From: Mesobacillus subterraneus
Lineage (GTDB): Bacteria > Bacillota > Bacilli > Bacillales > Cytobacillaceae
Direction: 5' to 3'
Length of the DNA: 64,000 nt
NCBI RefSeq assembly: GCF_020524355.2
Contig: NZ_CP129019.1
Span: 3,224,001 to 3,288,000 of the forward strand
Shown here one piece after another: positions 51,966 to 60,490 of the stretch. Position numbers and translations under genes: made by a program. How positions within the stretch are numbered: position 1 is the first letter of the stretch; every line of letters starts with the position of its first letter. The notes under the pieces are model-generated. The model did no database searches. It was not told the origin of the DNA and saw only the letters and a program-made list of their open reading frames with translations.

Positions 51966-54710
51966 TTAACCCCTGCCTGCTGCGGTCATCCACTCAAACT
52001 GGCGAAGTTTTACTTCATAAAGTGTTAATGGGTCACGGTACAGTTCAGGGTTAATTCTCATTTTTTCAAGTTCGTTCTTTCCAAACTCGATATCAGATTT
52101 TGCTTCTTCAACGGCTACTTCGAGTTCGTTGAACGGTTTTTTGAAGAATAGGTTCACGTCGCGTTCAATCGATTTTTCAAAAATCTCGAATTGCTGCAGA
52201 AATCTTTTTGCAGTGGTTACGCCGATTTCATAATAATCTTCAGTCTCGAGATAGGTTTTGTATCTGTTATAAAGCATCGCATTGTTTTGCGGAAGTACAC
52301 CGAGCAGTTTTCCAGCGCTTTTCAAGAAGAACTGCTGAGGAGTCGAGCGGTTCATGATGTTGACCTTCTCATAATGGACACCGTTCGTCATCCGGTCGGC
52401 ATCGCGGCGCCAATCATCTAGTACCCTGAAATCACAGTCGAGACAAATCCTTTCATCTCCATACATCGCGTTAAATCCCTCGGCCATTTCATTCAGATAG
52501 TTTTGGCTTTGGTCGAATTCGTCCTTCGAATGATGAATCCATCCTCGTAAATCTTCATGGAATTTCGGCAGCACGGTTCCATTGAGGTATTCCTGGATTC
52601 TCTTGTTCATTTCTTCGTCCATTTCGGCATGTATTTTTCCGAAATCGCTGTCCTCCTTCACCCATTCCGAACACCCACGCAATATATCAGGAATCTTCTC
52701 GATGATTTCCGCACGGGTTTCATCCTTGATTTTTCGGTATGACTTCTGGATGGAAAGTGACTTTTCTTCCTCAATATCTCCCAGCTGGTTGAGGGCTCCG
52801 TTAAGCTTGCTCACCATTTCTTCATTCCAGCTGATTGATTCTATATGATTATTCTCAATTTCGATTCGTTTATCAAGTAAGTACGTGATCGCCCTTCTGA
52901 CGAAGAATTGCAGTTTGGCGGTCCGCTCTTGCTCGAAGTCGACTGTACTTCTGTTTGTTTGGATGAAATCAGAGAAATCCCTCAGTTGCTTGCCTGTATC
53001 ATAGTTAGATGAGAAAGCAAACATTTTCGAATCAGGATAGTATTGGCTGATTTCAGCCCATGTCTGGTCAAAAACATCAATTACCTCCTGCTGACTGTAT
53101 ATCACATCTATTTTATTCAACAGGAAATGTATAGGGAGATCAGGGAAGTACTCTGAAATTTTCAAGAGGACTTCCCTTTCTTTTTCCGTAAAAGGATCAT
53201 TTGCATTGAGCACAAAAAGCAGACTATCAGCAAATCTCAAGTAATTGTACAATGGATGCTTGTCATAGTTGTTACTGTTGATTCCAGGAGTATCAATCAG
53301 TGCTAATTCGTGATCCCGCAGGAATGGGAACTCTGCTTTGAAATCAATGATTGTTTCATTTTTATGGTTCTGACGGCGAACTCCTGCCGCTTTCTTGAAG
53401 TCCTCGATATCCGTTATTTGGCGGACGTCTGTATCCGTAATCTCCTGGATTTCCGGATTCTCCTCCTGCTTGAACCGGATGACAGCAGCAGTTGGTGCCG
53501 TTATCAGTTCTTCCCCAACAATGGTGTTGACGAAGGATGATTTCCCGTTGCCTGATATTCCGGTAACCAACAGATTATGAACATTGGATTCCTGCAGCTC
53601 CTGGACCATCCACTTAATCCGGTTGCCGACCTCTATCTCATGATTTTCAGCCCATTCAATGATCGTCTTGAATAGCTGCATGCTATCCTGATAACCATTA
53701 TGATACTCGCGAGAATTCAGCACAAGATTTTCTGCATCGTGAATCGCGGACGAGGTGATGGCACCTGGAAATACCTCATTCCACGCAATAATAGACGATG
53801 CCGATACAAGACTGTTAACAGGACTTGTGATTTTCAGCCAATTGGTAAGCATTTCAGGGATCAACGGTGAAATTTCCTTGATTAATCGATCTCCATTAAT
53901 CAGCTCAAAATATGTGTCCTGATAGACCGCTGACAGATGTGTCCATCCGTCTTTTCTCTTGCCGTCCATTCCGCTGAATAATTGGTTGAATTCCCTGAGC
54001 CAAGTCATATAAGAAGTTTGACCCTTATAGCTTTCCCACAGGGATACCGCCAGTTGTTCAAACCGGCTTCTGTCCACCTGGAAAAGAACAGATAATGCTT
54101 CATTAAAGTAATCCGGTGCGAACTGAGCGGTGTGTCCCTGTTCTACATATTGATTCAAAACATTGAACCACTTAGGCGAACCGGTTCGCACACCTTCATT
54201 GACTGCCAGCTCGACTGCATTATCCCAGTCATTATGCTCTTCAAAGAACGCACGGGCAATCTCCGTTACACCAGGATAATCTGGATCAAGTGACACTGAT
54301 TTCTTGATGACAGCAACTGCTTTTTCAAGCTTTCCCTGCTCTATGTAGAGAGATAAAAGCTGAAGGCCGCTCTCTATTTTCAGCACATTGCTATCTGTTT
54401 CAATTGACAGGTACAGCTCCTCAGCGGAAGCAAGCAAACCAAGCTCGAGGAAGGCATCACCCATGTTCTTTTTCGCCCACGGCTCGAATTCATTCGTGAT
54501 GTTCTCCCACTTAAAAATCGCTGCTTCAAAATCTTTATTGTGAAAATAAACCTCTCCCTGAGCAAAACGGATATATGCTAAATCCGGCATATCATTCTTC
54601 TGCTCTTCAAGGTATAGCTCACTGAGAACACGAACAGGATGTGACCTGTTTCCTGATTCCATATAAGTTTCAAAATAAGACTTTTTGATTAATTGCTCTT
54701 CAAATGTCAT
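51966..54710 (-). CDS. TPR-containing dynamin-like GTPase
   Basis: A 914-residue protein. Residues 1-200 read as helical TPR-like repeats (DLAYIRFAQGEVYFHNKDFE, KNMGDAFLELGLLASAEELY). The GTPase domain starts near 380 with P-loop GISGNGKSS, then a long switch I, DTPGIN (G3) and LNKIDV (G4), followed by a helical C-terminal half with amphipathic stretches, as in bacterial dynamin-like proteins. A cysteine pair (RICLDCDF) lies near 760. Probably membrane-associated; roles in membrane repair, fusion or phage resistance are known for relatives, but nothing here decides. Monocistronic. Confidence 0.75.
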   Translation of the reverse strand: MTFEEQLIKKSYFETYMESGNRSHPVRVLSELYLEEQKNDMPDLAYIRFAQGEVYFHNKDFEAAIFKWENITNEFEPWAKKNMGDAFLELGLLASAEELYLSIETDSNVLKIESGLQLLSLYIEQGKLEKAVAVIKKSVSLDPDYPGVTEIARAFFEEHNDWDNAVELAVNEGVRTGSPKWFNVLNQYVEQGHTAQFAPDYFNEALSVLFQVDRSRFEQLAVSLWESYKGQTSYMTWLREFNQLFSGMDGKRKDGWTHLSAVYQDTYFELINGDRLIKEISPLIPEMLTNWLKITSPVNSLVSASSIIAWNEVFPGAITSSAIHDAENLVLNSREYHNGYQDSMQLFKTIIEWAENHEIEVGNRIKWMVQELQESNVHNLLVTGISGNGKSSFVNTIVGEELITAPTAAVIRFKQEENPEIQEITDTDVRQITDIEDFKKAAGVRRQNHKNETIIDFKAEFPFLRDHELALIDTPGINSNNYDKHPLYNYLRFADSLLFVLNANDPFTEKEREVLLKISEYFPDLPIHFLLNKIDVIYSQQEVIDVFDQTWAEISQYYPDSKMFAFSSNYDTGKQLRDFSDFIQTNRSTVDFEQERTAKLQFFVRRAITYLLDKRIEIENNHIESISWNEEMVSKLNGALNQLGDIEEEKSLSIQKSYRKIKDETRAEIIEKIPDILRGCSEWVKEDSDFGKIHAEMDEEMNKRIQEYLNGTVLPKFHEDLRGWIHHSKDEFDQSQNYLNEMAEGFNAMYGDERICLDCDFRVLDDWRRDADRMTNGVHYEKVNIMNRSTPQQFFLKSAGKLLGVLPQNNAMLYNRYKTYLETEDYYEIGVTTAKRFLQQFEIFEKSIERDVNLFFKKPFNELEVAVEEAKSDIEFGKNELEKMRINPELYRDPLTLYEVKLRQFEWMTAAGRG

Positions 54711-55010
54711 GACTTTCCTCCGACCTCTTCATAATATCAATCCAAAAAAAGAGCCTTCAGACTCCTTCAGGCATTAATAACACGCTCTTCTTAACATTTC
54801 CTTTTTCCCTTATCAAGCTTGCCTTAAAACCTTATCATTGTATTCTATCAAACTATTTTTCATTCAATATTTCAGCGAGCTTTCAGTTTTGCTACAACCC
54901 CTGCAAAGTTTGTAACCTTCTTAATAAACGAACCATTTATTTGCCAGTTATTGTCGAAAAATAGAATTCATCTATAGCTTTCGAACTAACCTTCTTATTT
55001 CTGAGGATGA
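54711..55010. other. Gene-free stretch upstream of the dynamin-like gene
   Basis: The gap 54711-55087 holds a weak GCCT/AGGC hairpin with T run around 54748-54772 upstream of the dynamin-like gene, and the Fnr-like promoter at its right end. Nothing else recognised. Confidence 0.4.
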
Positions 55011-55053
55011 AATGAAGTTTGTCACACCGCAGATAGGGCAAAATCATTATAAT
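55011..55053 (+). promoter_or_regulatory. Fnr-like class II promoter of an unknown gene
   Basis: AATGAAGTTTGTCACA (55011-55026) has a perfect right half TCACA and shares the core GAAGTYYGTCACA with the nasD and nitrate reductase boxes; its left half is degenerate. TATAAT (55048-55053) lies exactly 21 bp downstream, as in the other two. Confidence 0.55.
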
Positions 55054-55087
55054 GAAAGTAACAGGCGAACGAATAAAGGAGATTATT

Positions 55088-55597
55088 ATGCTTACTTTGA
55101 AACTTATGGGTACTTCCCTCGAACATATTCAATCACAACATATAAAAAATAAATCTGTAATGAGGCACAACAAAACGCTTGCTACTCTCAAAGAAACAGG
55201 AAAAGAAGTTGAATTCCAGATTGACCCATACCTTGACCTTGATGAATTTCAATTTTTACGGGATATCATCATGGAGTTCAGCTATGGAAACGGAGATGCC
55301 ATCGATGAAAGAGGCTGCCAGCTAGGCTATCTGGAGAATGGTGAGAAGGCGTATTTGATTAAGAATTGGGAAGAGTGGAAGTTATTCCTGATGAAAGCAA
55401 AATTAAGGACGCTCGAAGGCCAGAACGTACAGGCTTTAAATCTAGAAGGCGAAGAACTTGGTTCCGGTCTGCTTGCTGAGTATGAAATCGCTGAAAGCCC
55501 GTTCCGGATCACAAGCTGCACCTTGATCACCCTTTTCGGGGAAAGGAAGTTTGAAGGGGAAAATATTAGAGTTGTGCCGACTAATCAGTTTAGCTAA
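55088..55597 (+). CDS. Unknown protein with Fnr-like promoter
   Basis: A 169-residue soluble protein, MLTLKLMGTSLEHIQSQHIK... A perfect AAAGGAG site fixes ATG 55088; the longer start at 55052 would overlap the -10 hexamer. Predicted mixed alpha/beta with an acidic middle (DPYLDLDEFQFLRDI) and a beta-rich C-terminus. No family recognised. Its promoter mirrors those of the nitrate and nitrite reductase operons, and it neighbours the Rieske/Mrp genes, so a role in anaerobic nitrate metabolism is a reasonable guess. Confidence 0.65.
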   Translation: MLTLKLMGTSLEHIQSQHIKNKSVMRHNKTLATLKETGKEVEFQIDPYLDLDEFQFLRDIIMEFSYGNGDAIDERGCQLGYLENGEKAYLIKNWEEWKLFLMKAKLRTLEGQNVQALNLEGEELGSGLLAEYEIAESPFRITSCTLITLFGERKFEGENIRVVPTNQFS

Positions 55598-55604
55598 CGA
55601 CGCA

Positions 55605-55640
55605 AAAAGCAGCGGTCAAATCCGCTGCTTCTTCATTTTT
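55605..55640. terminator. Bidirectional terminator between convergent genes
   Basis: AAGCAGCGG pairs with CCGCTGCTT around a 5-base loop with A and T tracts on both sides. Confidence 0.8.
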
Positions 55641-55854
55641 CTATATTCAATTCATCAACCAGCTGCTTGGTCCGTTTCGCATTTCCTTCCGCGAAGTTCT
55701 CAAGACGTTCCTTCAGCTCTGGATCGTCATGGACGCGTTCAGCTGTTATTAAGTAAGTACGCATTAAATCCTCTTCAATCTCAACCGTATTTTCAAGTAC
55801 TTCCTCGATTGATTCTTTCTTGTTGTCGTGATGAAAAAAAGAATGGGAAACCAC
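55633..55854 (-). CDS. Small helical protein of unknown function
   Basis: About 73 residues, strongly helical and acidic (ESIEEVLENTVEIEEDLMRT, ERVHDDPELKERLENFAEGN), reminiscent of a ferritin-like or four-helix fragment. Start is uncertain: GGGAGGT lies one base before ATG 55860 and seven before the in-frame GTG 55854, which I prefer; a longer frame opens at 55905. Its HSFFHHD segment is His-rich. It is the last gene in line with the small membrane protein, Rieske protein and Mrp genes. Confidence 0.5.
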   Translation of the reverse strand: MVSHSFFHHDNKKESIEEVLENTVEIEEDLMRTYLITAERVHDDPELKERLENFAEGNAKRTKQLVDELNIEK

Positions 55855-55941
55855 GTTCATACCTCCCTTTTCTACTCCAGGCTTAATAGTTGGACAAATC
55901 TTCATTAAGAAAGGAGCTCTCCTTTTATCATCGCCTTCAGC

Positions 55942-56139
55942 TTACTTTTTATACTCTGCCTTTCTCCAAATGAAGAAGGCTGTTGTTGCCAGCAGAGTAG
56001 AAATCAGCGCGACAATCACCGCACCATACACACGCTCATCTTCGTGCCCATAATAGCCTTCGATGGCATTGGATAGCGAGAATACGTTAATGGCAAGGAA
56101 CAGGAAAATCGAGAAAAAAGCAATTCGTTTTTTATCCAT
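55942..56139 (-). CDS. Small two-segment membrane protein
   Basis: A 65-residue protein with two hydrophobic segments (IAFFSIFLFLAINVFSLSNA and YGAVIVALISTLLATTAFFI) joined by an acidic loop. It overlaps the Rieske gene by 8 bp and is therefore translationally coupled to it; probably a membrane partner or anchor. No family recognised. Confidence 0.65.
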   Translation of the reverse strand: MDKKRIAFFSIFLFLAINVFSLSNAIEGYYGHEDERVYGAVIVALISTLLATTAFFIWRKAEYKK

Positions 56140-56659
56140 GCCTTACTTCCCTCCCTACTGCAAACACTTTGCCATCTTTGATTTCAAGAAGGATTTTTGG
56201 AAGCTCACGCTGTGGCGGTCCTGCCATTGGCTGGCCGCTGTCTACATTGAAATAACCTTTGTGGCAAGGGCACAGCAAGACATTTTCCTTATGCTCATAA
56301 AAGACTGGGCATTGAAGGTGAGTACATTTATTATTGTACGCGACAAATTTGTCCTCCGGTGTTCTCACCAAAATGGCTGGTTCATTTTTCGTCGGATAGT
56401 TGAAGTTCCTGGATTCCCCCACTGCCAACTCTTCGATATCCGTGATTTCTACCCGCTTCACTTCTCCGTTTTCATCGCGCAGGAATGTAAAGATTCCGAA
56501 TGGAGTCGTCGCAAGTCCAATGGCGACAGTCGCACCAAACGAAGCTTTCAAAAACGCCCTTCTATTCAAATGGACATCGTCTTTCCTGTTCAGGTTATCG
56601 ATCAGCTTGATCATATCTTTATCATCTTCATGACGGTTCTGCTTTTTATCATCACTCAT
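56132..56659 (-). CDS. Rieske [2Fe-2S] protein with Tat-type signal
   Basis: About 175 residues similar in plan to QcrA. A twin-arginine motif NRRAFLKASFGATVAIG precedes one hydrophobic segment (about residues 42-58), then the Rieske fold with cluster ligands CTHLQC and CPCHKG. AGGAGG with 8-bp spacing favours ATG 56659. The protein should be exported folded by Tat and stay membrane-anchored facing out. It lies in an operon with Mrp upstream and a small membrane protein downstream, next to the nitrate reductase genes, so it may connect the quinol pool to that enzyme; there is no cytochrome b/c partner gene here. Confidence 0.85.
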   Translation of the reverse strand: MSDDKKQNRHEDDKDMIKLIDNLNRKDDVHLNRRAFLKASFGATVAIGLATTPFGIFTFLRDENGEVKRVEITDIEELAVGESRNFNYPTKNEPAILVRTPEDKFVAYNNKCTHLQCPVFYEHKENVLLCPCHKGYFNVDSGQPMAGPPQRELPKILLEIKDGKVFAVGREVRHG

Positions 56660-56683
56660 AGCCAAATCCTCCTGTTCCTAGAG

Positions 56684-57418
56684 CTAAAACTTAGCATGTA
56701 TTTTTTCTGCCAGGTTTAGATATTCATTGAATAGCGGTGTATTTCCCGGCGCAATCGCAGGTGTCTCACTATTCTCATCCGCTTCTTGTATCGGCAGCTG
56801 CCCGAGCAAATCCGTACCTAATTGTGCTGCCAGTTCCTCGCCGCCGCCTTTTCCAAAAATGAAATATTTCTGGTCGCTGTCCTCAGGCTTGAAATAAGAC
56901 ATGTTTTCGACCACTCCGATGACTTCATGCTTGCTCTTGATTGCCATTGATCCGGCGCGTTCCGCCACGAATGAAGCAGCTTTATGCGGTGTCGTCACGA
57001 CGATTTCCTTGCTTTGCGGGATCATCAGGTGCATATCTAAAGCAACATCCCCCGTCCCAGGAGGCATATCAAGAATGAAGTAATCCATTTCTCCCCAGAG
57101 GACATCTTCGGTAAAATGCTGAATCATTTTGCCGAGCATCGGTCCGCGCCAGACGATCGGTTCATTGTCCTTCACTAGGAAGCCCATGGACATTACTTTA
57201 ATGCCGTGCGCCTCAACCGGAATGATTTTTCCGTTGAACGTCTTTGGTTTTGCATCTATATTCAGGATTTTCGGTACACTGAATCCGTATATATCAAGGT
57301 CGATGATCGCGACTGACTTGCCAAGCTTTTGCAGCGCGAGCGCAAGATTTACTGATAGTGAAGACTTCCCGACTCCGCCTTTTCCGCTTGTCACAGCCAG
57401 CACATTTCCTTTTAACAT
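56684..57418 (-). CDS. Mrp/NBP35-family iron-sulfur carrier ATPase
   Basis: A 244-residue P-loop ATPase of the ParA/MinD superfamily. Deviant Walker [20 protein letters not shown] near the N-terminus, then [20 protein letters not shown] and [13 protein letters not shown], typical of Mrp/ApbC. It lacks the N-terminal DUF59 domain of full-length Mrp (SalA). Nineteen bp upstream of the Rieske gene, suggesting dedicated cluster delivery to the Rieske or the Fe-S-rich nitrate reductase. Confidence 0.85.
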   Translation of the reverse strand: MLKGNVLAVTSGKGGVGKSSLSVNLALALQKLGKSVAIIDLDIYGFSVPKILNIDAKPKTFNGKIIPVEAHGIKVMSMGFLVKDNEPIVWRGPMLGKMIQHFTEDVLWGEMDYFILDMPPGTGDVALDMHLMIPQSKEIVVTTPHKAASFVAERAGSMAIKSKHEVIGVVENMSYFKPEDSDQKYFIFGKGGGEELAAQLGTDLLGQLPIQEADENSETPAIAPGNTPLFNEYLNLAEKIHAKF

Positions 57419-57514
57419 TTGAAAGCACCTCTTTTTTGGATGGGTTATTACTCCCTACCTTATCTAAAATTGGTTGAAACCTTTGCTGGAAAAAATCGCT
57501 GAAAATTTCCAGTT

Positions 57515-57640
57515 CGCTATATCATTTGATTTTTCTCTATAAAAAAGTTTTTTTCGCTATAAAAAATTAATTTTCGATATAAAAATGATTTTTTTGCTAT
57601 AAAAATTTCTTTTTCGCTATAAAAATGATTTTTTCGCTAT
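57515..57640. repeat. Exact 20-bp period array, TTTTCGCTATAAAA type
   Basis: CGCTAT-like cores at 57515, 57535, 57555, 57575, 57595, 57615 and 57635: seven units at exactly 20 bp with A/T tracts between, the same unit as at 50394. It fills the gap 57419-57660 between the ferredoxin-like subunit gene and mrp. Confidence 0.85.
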
Positions 57641-57664
57641 ATCCCTTACTTGTTTAACCAAATA

Positions 57665-57706
57665 GAGCCGGCCCTAATGAACTTAGCGCTCTTTTCCGGC
57701 CGGCTC
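57665..57706 (-). terminator. Hairpin 3' of the nitrate reductase operon
   Basis: GAGCCGGCC pairs with GGCCGGCTC around a 24-base loop. There is no long U tract, so termination is likely but not certain. Confidence 0.5.
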
Positions 57707-57747
57707 CATTAAATTTCCCTGTAAAAGTATATACTCACTTCAAGAAC

Positions 57748-57796
57748 TGTCCAGCTACAGCGCCTAGCCCCTCGAGACGCTTCCGCTTTTCTATTA
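57748..57796. repeat. Partial copy of the bcr-like intergenic repeat
   Basis: Contains TCCAGCTACAGCGCCTAGCC and continues through CCTCGAGACGCTTCCGC, the reverse complement of the right end of the 13640-13998 element with about one difference; it abuts the end of the ferredoxin-like gene. Confidence 0.75.
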
Positions 57797-58345
57797 TGAC
57801 TGTGAATCAGTATAAACACCAAAGAATTCAGGTACGTAATCCCATTTGTTGCCCTCTTGCGGCTTTTTGCCTTCAACCAGGTTCATCTGGGTACGTTTTC
57901 TGCGCAATTGCTGCATCTCATCAAAGTCGATGAAGCGGATCGCGTCACTCGGGCAAACAGATGCACACATTGGCGCGATATCATGACGAGTTCTGTCATA
58001 GCACATATCGCATTTGTACATTTTGTTCGTTTCGAAATCGAATTTCGGGATACCGAATGGGCAGCCGAATGTACAGTTGCGGCAGCCGATACATTTTTCT
58101 TCCATCGCTGACAACACGACACCTTCGTCCGTGATCTGAATGGCGTTTGCCGGGCAGACGCGCGCACATGCAGGGTCTTTACATTGCATGCACAGCATCG
58201 GAAATGTCTGGCGAGATTCAGTGAAGTCTACATATTCTACATAGTTCCGTTCCTTAGCATCATGGTCCCCACACTCACGGCAGGCTGCCTGGCAGGCACG
58301 GCATCCTATACAGCGCTCAAATTCAAGATACATTATTTTATTCAT
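57794..58345 (-). CDS. Four-cluster ferredoxin-type subunit of membrane nitrate reductase
   Basis: A 183-residue DmsB/NrfC-type electron-transfer subunit with several [4Fe-4S] motifs: CIGCRACQAACREC, CMQCKDPACARVCP, CIGCRNCTFGCPFG and CDMCYDRTRHDIAPMCASVCP. There is no signal peptide, so it is cytoplasmic. Third gene of the operon after the membrane subunit and catalytic subunit; it would pass electrons from the membrane haem subunit to the catalytic [4Fe-4S] cluster. NasC-type enzymes usually lack such a subunit, which makes the grouping notable. Confidence 0.85.
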   Translation of the reverse strand: MNKIMYLEFERCIGCRACQAACRECGDHDAKERNYVEYVDFTESRQTFPMLCMQCKDPACARVCPANAIQITDEGVVLSAMEEKCIGCRNCTFGCPFGIPKFDFETNKMYKCDMCYDRTRHDIAPMCASVCPSDAIRFIDFDEMQQLRRKRTQMNLVEGKKPQEGNKWDYVPEFFGVYTDSQS

Positions 58346-58359
58346 AATGGCCGTTCCTC

Positions 58360-60490
58360 CTATTTCGTCAGTTTTTCAAGCTTTACAGCACAGACTTTAA
58401 ATTCAGGCATCCTTGAGAATGGATCCAGTGCCGGGCTGGTCAATTGGTTGACTGCCAGCTTTTTGCCCCAGTGGTAAGGGACGAACATTGTGTCTTTGCG
58501 GATTGCTTTTGTTATTTTAACCGGAGCGATCATATCGCCTCGCGGTGTGGTCAATTTCACTCTTTCACCGTTTTCGACCTGGTACTGGCTTGCCAGTTCC
58601 GGGTGCATCTCTACGAATGGCTCAGGGCATTGTTCCATCAGGAAGTCGACGCGACGTGTCTGGTTGCCTGATAGATAGTGGAATACGACACGTCCTGTTG
58701 TCAGCCATAAAGGATACTCTTTTGATTGAACCTCTGCAGGTCCTCTGAAATCACAAACTGCAAGATTCGCTCTTCCATCTTCCGTAGCAAAACGCTCTTG
58801 GAAAATGGATGGAGTTCCCTTGGAGTCTTCTGCCGGTGCTGGCCAGAATACGCCGTCCTGCTCATCGATTTTTTCGTAAGTTACTCCGTAGTAATCAGCC
58901 TTTCCGCCTTTTGAAGCGTGGCGAAGCTCGTCAAAAATCTCTCTTGGTTCGTTGTAATCGAAGAACTTTCCTTTTCCCAAGGCGGTCAGCGATCAGCTTC
59001 ATGATTTCCCAGTCAGGCTTGGATTCGCCAAGCGGCTCGACAACTTTACGGATGCGGATGACACGACCTTCGATATTTGTAGTCGTACCCTCGTCTTCAG
59101 CCCAAGTCGTTGCCGGAAGAACAACATCCGCAAGCTCAGCAGTTTCTGACATGAAGAAGTCATTCACAACCAGGAAGTCAAGCTTTTCAAGTGAATCCTG
59201 TACATAGTTGATGTTCGGTGATGAAACAACCGGATTCGAGCAGATAACATGCAATGCACGGATCGTCTTGTTCTGCATCAGGTGGAACATCTCATATGCT
59301 GAAACGCCTTCTTTCGGCATTTCTTCTGGCTTGATGCCCCAAACTCCAGCTACGTGTTCTACATCCTTAGGGTTGGCGATTTTGCGATATCCAGGAAGCG
59401 CGTCTGCTTTCTGTCCGTGTTCGCGTCCGCCCTGTCCGTTGCCCTGGCCAGTAAAAGTGGCTACGCCAGATGCAAATTTACCAATTTGTCCTCTTAACAA
59501 TGCCATTGATGTATAAAGGCTTACGTTGTCAACACCAGAAGTCTGCTGCTCCGCGCCGCGTGCGAACATGACGACTGAGCGTGGTGATTTTCCGAAAATG
59601 TGCGCTGCCTTGATGATTTTCTCAGCTGCGACCCCTGTAAGCTTTGATGTATATTCAGGCGTGAACTTTTCTGTCATTTCTTTTAACTCTTCAAAGTTGT
59701 TGCAGCGTTCCTGTACATATTGATTGTCAACATAATCATATTTAATCAAAAGATGCATGATGCCGTTCGCCAAAGCAGCGTCTGTTCCTGGAAGCAAGTC
59801 TAGATGAACATCAGCCACACGCGCTGTTGCTGTTTCACGCGGATCTGCGACGATGAATTTCGCGCCTTTGTCCTTTGCCTTCCAGAACCATTGGATGCTG
59901 GTCGGATGGCATTCCGCTGTGTTGGAGCCAGCCATGAAGAAAGTATCCGTATGCTCTAGCTCAGTCCAAGGAAGTGTCGAGCCGCGGTCCATTCCAAGCG
60001 TCTTGTTGAATCCGCCGGCAGCGGAGCTCATGCAGTAGCTGCCGTTATAGTCGATATAGCGAGTTCCAAGTCCTACGCGGGCGTACTTGCCGACAAGGTA
60101 ACATTTTTCATTTGTCATCGAAACGCCGCCGTAGACGCCAACCGCATCTTTTCCGTAGTTTTCCTGGATTCCTTTATATTTGCTCTCAATCAAATCCAAA
60201 GCTTCGTCCCACGTAGCTTCTACGAACTTGCCATTCTTTTTGATCAAAGGAGTCTTGATGCGATCCGGATGGTCAATTGTCTGGTAAGCCGTGACTCCTT
60301 TAGGGCACATCTTCCCTCTTGTTAAAACCCAGTCATAACGCGGTTCTACACCGACAACCTTGTTATTCTTTTCATCGACACGGATGTGCATGCCGCACTG
60401 CATCCCGCAGTAGCAGCAATGCGTTGTGACTAGCTTTTCACCTTTGCGGATCTGGTTCTTTACGCCTTCTTTAACGAGAAACTGGCTCAT
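58360..60490 (-). pseudogene. Molybdopterin nitrate reductase catalytic subunit, NasC/NarB-like, frameshifted
   Basis: About 709 residues. [4Fe-4S] ligands C25, C28, C32 and C62 (HCCYCGMQC, KMCPKG); probable Mo ligand C153 in NGSYCMSSAAGG; SNTAECHPTSIQWFWKAKDKG, GQGNGQGGREHGQKADALPG and DEGTTTNIEGRV are close in wording to assimilatory NasC. The C-terminal molydop-binding domain (LWLTTGRVVFHYLSGNQTRR) follows. A four-A run (plus strand 58972-58975) has one base too many; with three the join reads LGKGKFFDYNEPREIF. No Tat signal, so it is cytoplasmic. Operon with a membrane subunit and a DmsB-like subunit behind an Fnr-type promoter suggests quinol-linked nitrate respiration. Formate dehydrogenase was considered but the NasC resemblance is stronger. 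Confidence 0.88.
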
